From positions 1 to 27,233 of the forward strand of contig DATITC010000177.1 of NCBI GenBank assembly GCA_035468175.1: 27,233 bases of DNA, written 5' to 3'. Positions 23,510 through 27,233 of the stretch are shown piece by piece. The notes under the pieces are model-generated. The model made no database searches. It saw nothing but the letters and a program-made list of their open reading frames with translations, and was not told the origin of the DNA. The position numbers and the translations under genes are program-made. This DNA comes from JAVEDQ01 sp035468175. Its GTDB lineage: Bacteria > Actinomycetota > Actinomycetes > Frankiales > Frankiaceae. How positions within the stretch are numbered: the first letter of the stretch is position 1; the number at the start of each line of letters is the position of its first letter.

Positions 23510-24691
23510 CTAGAACTCGCTCTCCTGCCAGGTCCGCAGCCCGGCCGCCGATGCCAGCGGGTTGTAGACCGAGACGAAGTTCTGCTTGGCCGCGGTCGCC
23601 CGACCGGACGCCGCGGTCGCCTCGTCGTAGTTGCTGTCGGTCGGGGCCTGCCCGTTCGGGCAGCCGACCGGGTCTGCGTTGAAGTAGGTGGTGTAGAGGT
23701 TGTCCAGCCAGCGCTGGTAGCCACGGTTGGCCTCGATCGAGGCGTTGAGCGACTGGACCAGATCGATCTTCACCGCGCTGGTGGACGAATCGACGGCGGT
23801 CAGCGCGTTTGCCTGCCCGAGCACCGACTGTCGGTTGGCGATGACCTGGCGGATGGTCGCGGACGCGTTCGCTGGAGTGACGCTGCACCCGTTCACGACA
23901 CCGGTGACCACCGAGCTGACCTGCTGCCGTCCCGTGGCCGACTGGGTCAGGATGCCGTCGACGGTGCGGAGGAACGCGAGCCGCGCCGCGTCGGTCGAGC
24001 TCGAGGTCGTGCCGGACGAACCAGACTGGCTGGGCCCGGCGGAGCCTGAGGTATTCATCGGGCTCGATACTGCTCCACTACTGGTCGAGGCAACAGGCGT
24101 CTTCGACGAGCGCCCGAACGCCAGAACGGCGACGAGGACGGCAACGATCACGATCAACACGCCGATGCAGGCGGCCAGGATGGCGCCGTTCCGGCGGGGC
24201 GGCACCGGCGGCACCGGCGGCTGACCGGACTGTTGTGCCGTCGGTGCCGTTCCCCCTGGCGGATACCCGGCCGCGCCGTACGGATACTGCGGGCTCGTCG
24301 ACTGGTACTGAGCAGGCCGGTAGCCGGGCGGCGGGGTCGGCCCATAGCCCGGGGGCGGGGTCGGCCCGTAGGCGGGCGGCGCGGGTTGGCCGTAGCCGGG
24401 GGGCGGGGTTTGCCCGTAGGCGGGGGGCGGGGTCGGCTGCCGGGCGACGGTCGGTTGCCCCGGTGGATCGGTCGGCTGGTAGGCAGCCTGTCCGTACTGC
24501 GGAGGGGGCGTGCCCGGCTGGTCTCGGCTCGGTGCCCAGATGCCGAGATCGGACGCGGTGAAGTCCGGGTCGGATTTCGACGTCTGGGGTGCGTCGAGCG
24601 GCTCACCGGTGCGCAGGTCGTACGCAGGGGCCTTCGGCGGAAGACCCGAATCCGGGTCCCCGTCCTTCCCAGAACCGTTGTCGTCGTTCAT
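23510..24691 (-). CDS. Proline-rich single-pass membrane protein of unknown function
   Basis: A 393-residue protein with no family I recognise. Residues about 1-60 are hydrophilic. About 65-165 are a Pro/Gly/Tyr/Gln-rich spacer of repeats such as TPPPGYGP. PPVPPRRNGAI precedes a single hydrophobic helix (about 172-195, ILAACIGVLIVIVAVLVAVLAF). A Ser/Thr-rich stretch follows, then a roughly 150-residue extracytoplasmic helical domain with two cysteines (NGCSV and VGCPNG) that could pair. This resembles many actinobacterial envelope proteins with a cytoplasmic Pro-rich arm. The ATG at 24691 lies nine bases after a TACGGT hexamer. It lies 43 bases before the isomerase-like gene on the same strand. 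Confidence 0.8.
   Translation of the reverse strand: MNDDNGSGKDGDPDSGLPPKAPAYDLRTGEPLDAPQTSKSDPDFTASDLGIWAPSRDQPGTPPPQYGQAAYQPTDPPGQPTVARQPTPPPAYGQTPPPGYGQPAPPAYGPTPPPGYGPTPPPGYRPAQYQSTSPQYPYGAAGYPPGGTAPTAQQSGQPPVPPVPPRRNGAILAACIGVLIVIVAVLVAVLAFGRSSKTPVASTSSGAVSSPMNTSGSAGPSQSGSSGTTSSSTDAARLAFLRTVDGILTQSATGRQQVSSVVTGVVNGCSVTPANASATIRQVIANRQSVLGQANALTAVDSSTSAVKIDLVQSLNASIEANRGYQRWLDNLYTTYFNADPVGCPNGQAPTDSNYDEATAASGRATAAKQNFVSVYNPLASAAGLRTWQESEF
24320..24439 (-). repeat. Five 24-nt tandem repeats encoding PPPGYG-type units
   Basis: Units at 24320-24343, 24344-24367, 24368-24391, 24392-24415 and 24416-24439 each encode about eight residues of a (T/Q/A)PPPxYGx pattern inside the proline-rich arm of the membrane protein gene. 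Copies differ at several positions, which argues against very recent expansion. Confidence 0.8.
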
Positions 24692-24700
24692 CGCCCCAGG

Positions 24701-24706
24701 ACCGTA
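24701..24706 (-). promoter_or_regulatory. Possible -10 element for the proline-rich membrane protein gene
   Basis: The minus strand reads TACGGT, nine bases from the ATG at 24691, consistent with a leaderless or very short leader. There is no good ribosome binding site before that ATG. Confidence 0.3.
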
Positions 24707-24773
24707 ACGCCGTTCCCGGCGATTTCGCAGCCGGATGGGCAGAGTCGACGCCCGCGGATGGCAGGCTGGGACT

Positions 24774-25073
24774 GTGCTCCCCCCTCGCTGCGACCTGTGC
24801 GGACGCAAGGCCCGTCAGGGCGGCGGACGTCCTTTCGGCGGCTACTCGTTGGTGCAGTTCGCCGACCACGCGCCGCAGGAAACCGGTGGTCTCTCCGAGG
24901 GTCTGTCCTGGTTCTGTCCGGCCCACGCCGACGCCGCGCGCAAACTGACCGACCTGTCGCGCGCTGCGGCCCTCACTCGGCTGCGGGCCGACTACACCGC
25001 TGCCGCCACGGGCAAGCAGCGAAGGGGATGGCTGCGCCGACGGCGCGAATCCCCGCCCTCACACCGCCGTTAG
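24774..25073 (+). CDS. Small cysteine-containing protein, unknown function
   Basis: A 99-residue product if begun at GTG 24774 (CDLCG follows five residues later); an ATG at 24735 in the same frame would add 13 poorly coding residues. It contains CDLCG near the N-terminus and FCPAHADAAR near residue 50, so a Cys-Cys-Cys-His zinc site is possible but unproven. The tail is Arg-rich. The stop codon TAG overlaps the -10 hexamer proposed for the next gene. I do not recognise a family. It diverges from the proline-rich membrane protein gene and precedes the AtuA-family gene. Confidence 0.6.
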   Translation: MLPPRCDLCGRKARQGGGRPFGGYSLVQFADHAPQETGGLSEGLSWFCPAHADAARKLTDLSRAAALTRLRADYTAAATGKQRRGWLRRRRESPPSHRR

Positions 25074-25076
25074 GCT
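25071..25076 (+). promoter_or_regulatory. -10 element for a leaderless AtuA-family gene
   Basis: TAGGCT lies six bases before the GTG start at 25083 and includes the stop codon of the upstream gene. There is no Shine-Dalgarno, so a leaderless transcript is likely. Confidence 0.45.
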
Positions 25077-25082
25077 CGGCCC

Positions 25083-26810
25083 GTGTCGGCGCCCCTGCGG
25101 ATCGGTAACTGCTCAGGCTTCTACGGCGACCGGCTCGCCGCGATGCGGGAGATGCTCGACGGCGGGCCGCTTGACGTCCTGAGCGGCGACTACCTCGCCG
25201 AGTTGACGATGCTCCTGCTGTTCCGGTCGCGGGCGAAGGACCCGGCGAAGGGCTTCGCGACCACGTTCCTTCGGCAGCTCGAGGACTGTCTCGGCACCGC
25301 CGTCGAACGAGGGGTCAAGATCGTCGCGAACGCGGGCGGTCTGAATCCGGACGGCTGTGCCGACGCGGTGCGCGAGCTCGCCGGACGGCTCGGACTCGAC
25401 GTCTCGGTCGCCTCGGTAAGCGGGGACGACGTGCTGCACCGGGTCGCCGAGCTCCAGCCGGCACCGCCCCGTCCGCCGGTGACCGCGAACGCCTACCTCG
25501 GCGGCTGGGGCATCACCGCGGCGCTGTCCGCCGGCGCGGACATCGTGGTCGCCGGGCGCACCACCGACGCAGCCCTCGTGACCGGGCCGGCAGCCTGGCA
25601 CCACGGGTGGGCCCGAAACGACTGGGACCGCCTGGCCGGCGCCGTCGTCGCCGGACACGTCCTGGAGTGCGGTGCCCACGCCACCGGCGGCAACTACGCC
25701 TTCTTCGCCGAGGTCCCCGGGCTGGCGCACGTCGGCTTCCCCCTGGCCGAGATCGCCGACGACGGTTCCAGCGTCATCAGCAAGCACCCGGGCACTGGCG
25801 GCCTGGTCAGCCGCGGAACGGTCACCGCGCAGCTGCTCTACGAGATCGGCGGCCCGGCCTACCTCGGCCCCGACGTGACGACCCGCTTCGACACCGTTCG
25901 ACTGGACGAGGACGGTCCGGACCGGGTGCGCATCTCAGGTGTGCGGGGCACGCCGCCCCCGTCGACGGCGAAGGTCAGCTGCAACTACCTCGGGGGCTTC
26001 CGAAACAGCGTCACCTTCGTCCTCACCGGTCTCGACGTGGAGGCCAAGGCAACGGCGGTTCAGGACGCCTTGCGCCCGACCGTGGCGGAGGTGCGCTGGG
26101 AACTGGTCCGGCTCGACGCCCCCGACGCGGCGACGGAAGAGCAGGCTTCCGCGCTGCTCCGCTGCCACGTGCGGGACGCGCAGCCCGGCCCGGTCGGGCG
26201 TGCCTTCTCCGCTGCCGCGATCGAGTTGGCGTTGGCCAGCTATCCCGGGTTCTCGGTCACCGCGCCGCCGTCGGAAGCGAGCCCGTACGGCGTCTTCTGG
26301 CCGGCGTACCTGCCGGCGCCGACCTCCGTCGTCCGGCACGCCGACGGTCAGACCGAAGCCGTCGAGCCGACCGGAGTCCACGGGTTGTCGTCGGACCTGG
26401 TGCCCGAGCCGGACCTGCCGGAGCCGTGGCAGCCGGAGTCGGAGCCGTCGCCGGAGTCCGAGCCGACCGGGTCCAACCGACGGGCACCGCTCGGCCGGGT
26501 ATTCGGAGCCCGAAGCGGCGACAAGGGCGGCGACGCGAACGTCGGGGTCTGGGCCCGCGACGACGCCGGTTACGCCTGGCTCGCCGTCGAGCTCACCGAA
26601 GCGCGTCTCCGGGCGCTGCTCCCGGAGACGCGCGACCTGGCCATCCGCCGGTACCTCTTCCCGCGGCTACGAGCGGTCAACTTCGTGATCGAGGGGCTGC
26701 TCGGCGAGGGGGTCGCGTCGTCCACCCGCTTCGACCCCCAAGCCAAGGGGCTCGGCGAATGGCTCCGCAGTCGCGAGGTTGACCTACCGGAGTCGCTGCT
26801 CGGCCCCTGA
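25083..26810 (+). CDS. Acyclic terpene utilisation AtuA family (DUF1446) protein
   Basis: A 575-residue protein related to AtuA, first linked to citronellol/geraniol breakdown in Pseudomonas; the reaction is not settled. The main domain (about 4-435) begins RIGNCSGFYGDRLAAMREML and includes DVLSGDYLAELTM, ANAGGLNPDGCA, ECGAHATGGNYAFF and GTGGLVSRGTVTAQLLYEIG, a strong family match. A Pro/Glu-rich linker (about 440-468) is followed by the small AtuA C-terminal domain (about 470-575: GRVFGARSGDKGGDANVGV), which is a separate gene in some bacteria. No other atu genes (acyl-CoA carboxylase, dehydrogenase) are visible, so the substrate remains open. Confidence 0.9.
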   Translation: MSAPLRIGNCSGFYGDRLAAMREMLDGGPLDVLSGDYLAELTMLLLFRSRAKDPAKGFATTFLRQLEDCLGTAVERGVKIVANAGGLNPDGCADAVRELAGRLGLDVSVASVSGDDVLHRVAELQPAPPRPPVTANAYLGGWGITAALSAGADIVVAGRTTDAALVTGPAAWHHGWARNDWDRLAGAVVAGHVLECGAHATGGNYAFFAEVPGLAHVGFPLAEIADDGSSVISKHPGTGGLVSRGTVTAQLLYEIGGPAYLGPDVTTRFDTVRLDEDGPDRVRISGVRGTPPPSTAKVSCNYLGGFRNSVTFVLTGLDVEAKATAVQDALRPTVAEVRWELVRLDAPDAATEEQASALLRCHVRDAQPGPVGRAFSAAAIELALASYPGFSVTAPPSEASPYGVFWPAYLPAPTSVVRHADGQTEAVEPTGVHGLSSDLVPEPDLPEPWQPESEPSPESEPTGSNRRAPLGRVFGARSGDKGGDANVGVWARDDAGYAWLAVELTEARLRALLPETRDLAIRRYLFPRLRAVNFVIEGLLGEGVASSTRFDPQAKGLGEWLRSREVDLPESLLGP

Positions 26811-26847
26811 ACGCGACTCCCCAAAATGTCGGACCCTGCTGCTTGAA

Positions 26848-26863
26848 TCGAACTCATGTTCGA
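26848..26863. promoter_or_regulatory. Perfect actinobacterial SOS (LexA) box over the DUF222 start codon
   Basis: TCGAAC-TCAT-GTTCGA matches the mycobacterial LexA consensus TCGAAC(N4)GTTCGA at all twelve fixed positions. The A-T pair at 26847/26864 extends the dyad. The DUF222 ATG (26856-26858) lies inside it. A bound repressor would block transcription near the start, so DNA damage should induce the gene. Confidence 0.8.
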
Positions 26864-27233
26864 TAGACGGGTGTTCGAGGGTGTTCCTGGGGTGGAGTCG
26901 GCGCGGGCGGCGTTGGAGGTGGATGTCGGTCGGCTCGGCCGGGCCGACGCGCTGACGGTGATGACGGGTTGCGAGCGGTTGATCCGGTTGTTTCAGGCGG
27001 TGTTCGCGGAGGCCATGGCGGTCGCGGCGGGGCCGAAGCCGGTGGCGGTGCCGGTGGCGGAGGGTTCGGCGATTTCGGTCGAGCCGGTGGACGAGGCCGG
27101 GGAAGAGGCTGCGGCGGCGCTCGGCGGGAGCCGGACCTTTCAGCTGAACCGGGTGGACACGGCTCGGTTCTTGCGGGCGTGGCTGCCGGAGACGGGGGCG
27201 GCGATGCGGGCCGGGTCGGTGGGCTGGTATGAG
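26856..27233 (+). CDS. DUF222 domain protein, probable HNH endonuclease of the REP13E12 type (3' end cut)
   Basis: 126 codons are visible before the window ends, starting MFDRRVFEGVPGVESARAAL. The text VMTGCERLIRLFQAVFAEAMAVAA followed by a region ending AWLPETGAAMRAGSVGWYE is typical of DUF222, which in most actinobacteria precedes a C-terminal HNH nuclease domain; that part lies beyond the window. Such genes occur in many diverged copies per genome (the 13E12 repeat family in M. tuberculosis, some of whose members respond to DNA damage). A LexA-type dyad covers the start codon. The purine run expected of a ribosome binding site is absent. Confidence 0.85.
   Translation, partial: MFDRRVFEGVPGVESARAALEVDVGRLGRADALTVMTGCERLIRLFQAVFAEAMAVAAGPKPVAVPVAEGSAISVEPVDEAGEEAAAALGGSRTFQLNRVDTARFLRAWLPETGAAMRAGSVGWYE

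Noticed and set aside
24320..24439. CRISPR-like array
   Set aside because: The 24-nt units are contiguous, without spacers, and encode a proline-rich protein segment in frame.

Overview
The window is about 70% GC, with GTG starts, several apparently leaderless genes, and gene neighbours typical of the Actinomycetota. The tRNA-Thr / tRNA-Met / rpmG / hadA-hadB block and the tRNA-Trp / secE / nusG / rplK / rplA / rplJ / rplL / mkl block follow the order I know from Mycobacterium. The korA-korB, nuo subset and htpX neighbourhood resembles one I recall from Streptomyces. With a DUF222/HNH-type gene at the right end, this points to chromosomal DNA of a non-mycobacterial actinomycete, perhaps of the Frankia/Sporichthya type. 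The genus cannot be fixed from sequence alone.

Region by region. (1) 1-5706, all minus: translation and secretion genes in the order tRNA-Trp, secE, nusG, rplK, rplA, rplJ, rplL, then mkl (Mce-type lipid importer ATPase), which runs off the left edge. Hairpins follow rplA and rplL, a probable L10 leader precedes rplJ, and a 15-16-nt tandem repeat fills the tRNA-Trp to secE gap. (2) 5860-8581: an aspartate aminotransferase on plus, then a minus-strand unit tRNA-Thr, tRNA-Met, rpmG, hadA, hadB. (3) 8626-13633: a signalling region with a membrane GGDEF/EAL protein, an unlisted 57-residue membrane peptide gene, a wrecked class III adenylate cyclase gene broken by about five frameshifts and two deletions, tRNA-Tyr, and a YajQ-family (putative c-di-GMP-binding) gene. 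(4) 13733-16840: a PspC/LiaF-like envelope protein diverging from a PspC-fused histidine kinase and its NarL-type regulator. (5) 16877-22664: htpX, then a small nuoB-nuoC-nuoI operon diverging from korA-korB (2-oxoacid:ferredoxin oxidoreductase). (6) 22678-27233: a mycothiol-dependent maleylpyruvate isomerase-like protein, a proline-rich membrane-anchored protein, a small cysteine-containing protein, an AtuA-family (DUF1446) protein, and the start of a DUF222 gene whose start codon lies inside a perfect actinobacterial LexA (SOS) box.

Most of the window is ordinary core chromosome. The points most worth checking are the SOS box over the DUF222 start, the isolated NuoB-NuoC-NuoI set beside KorAB, the decayed cyclase beside intact c-di-GMP genes, and the overlooked 57-residue gene. 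I see no CRISPR array, insertion sequence, prophage or clear defence island.
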